Assembly (NCBI GenBank): GCA_036397975.1
Contig: DASWHW010000233.1
Span: 1 to 7,229 of the forward strand
Direction: 5' to 3'
DNA length: 7,229 nt
From: SZUA-287 sp036397975
GTDB lineage: Bacteria; Bacteroidota; Ignavibacteria; UBA10030; UBA6906
Made by a program: the position numbers and the translations under genes. The notes beneath the pieces were generated by a model that had not been told where the DNA came from, searched no databases, and saw only the letters and a program-made list of their open reading frames with translations. This document shows positions 7,194-7,229 of this stretch, piece by piece. The number at the start of each line of letters is the position of its first letter. Position 1 is the first letter of the stretch.

Positions 7194-7201
7194 GTTATGC
7201 G
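7070..7201 (+). other. attC-like recombination site
   Basis: The site starts with CGCTAAC (7071-7077) and ends with GTTATGCG (7194-7201), so TAAC and GTTA pair as the outer core boxes. Just inside are long inverted arms: CGGGTTTAAGAAATGGCGG (7079-7097) and CCGCCACTTCTTAAACCCG (7169-7187), complementary at 18 of 19 positions. The central part contains a smaller hairpin, AAGTAA-T-TTACTT (7124-7136). The overall length of about 130 nt is in the range of long attC sites such as those of the Vibrio superintegron. The single mismatch in the arms and the uneven outer spacing (one more base on the right) fit the imperfect stems that integron integrases recognise. A rho-independent terminator is less likely because no T-run follows the stem. 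Confidence 0.68.
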
Positions 7202-7229
7202 TCATTGGCAGCCGCCTGACGAGTGAACC

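Overview
The window is bacterial DNA with dense, same-strand genes (all +). Start contexts mostly have weak or no Shine-Dalgarno sequences. The mix of six-hairpin carbohydrate enzymes, a GAF-SpoIIE phosphatase and an integron-like cassette would suit a Bacteroidota/Ignavibacteria-type genome, but this is inference: no rRNA or marker gene is present and taxonomy stays open.

Region A (2-4820) is a tight four-gene cluster, probably one operon for carbohydrate metabolism. It holds a 5'-truncated six-hairpin glycosidase-like protein (2-1393), a zinc-dependent medium-chain dehydrogenase (1401-2417), a Tat-signal aldo/keto reductase (2414-3379, with an ATGA overlap) and an exported (alpha/alpha)6-type protein (3381-4820, 1 nt after the preceding stop). 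Together they suggest release or handling of an oligosaccharide followed by redox conversion of the sugar. The substrate cannot be read from the sequence.

Region B (about 4812-6368) is a GAF + SpoIIE/PP2C (RsbU-like) signalling phosphatase (5001-6245) bracketed by two direct repeats. The first 75 nt of the repeats are about 90% identical. Each copy starts at the last codons of the upstream gene and contains a candidate small cysteine-containing ORF; the second copy is frameshifted. The repeats share a second conserved block ending in a GTTA-type core, and differ by a 36-nt segment bounded by ATGCG direct repeats.

Region C (about 6355-7201) is a clearly AT-richer unit that looks like an integron gene cassette. 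A GTTA core lies upstream, followed by one ORF for a six-helix membrane protein (6411-7076). Its TAA stop lies inside the TAAC of a roughly 130-nt attC-like site with 19-nt imperfect inverted arms, and the site ends in GTTATGCG. Bases 7202-7229 would start the next unit. No integrase or attI is visible, so this could be part of an array or an isolated cassette. The most unusual point is how these pieces join: the gene-bracketing direct repeats end in the same kind of core at which the cassette begins.
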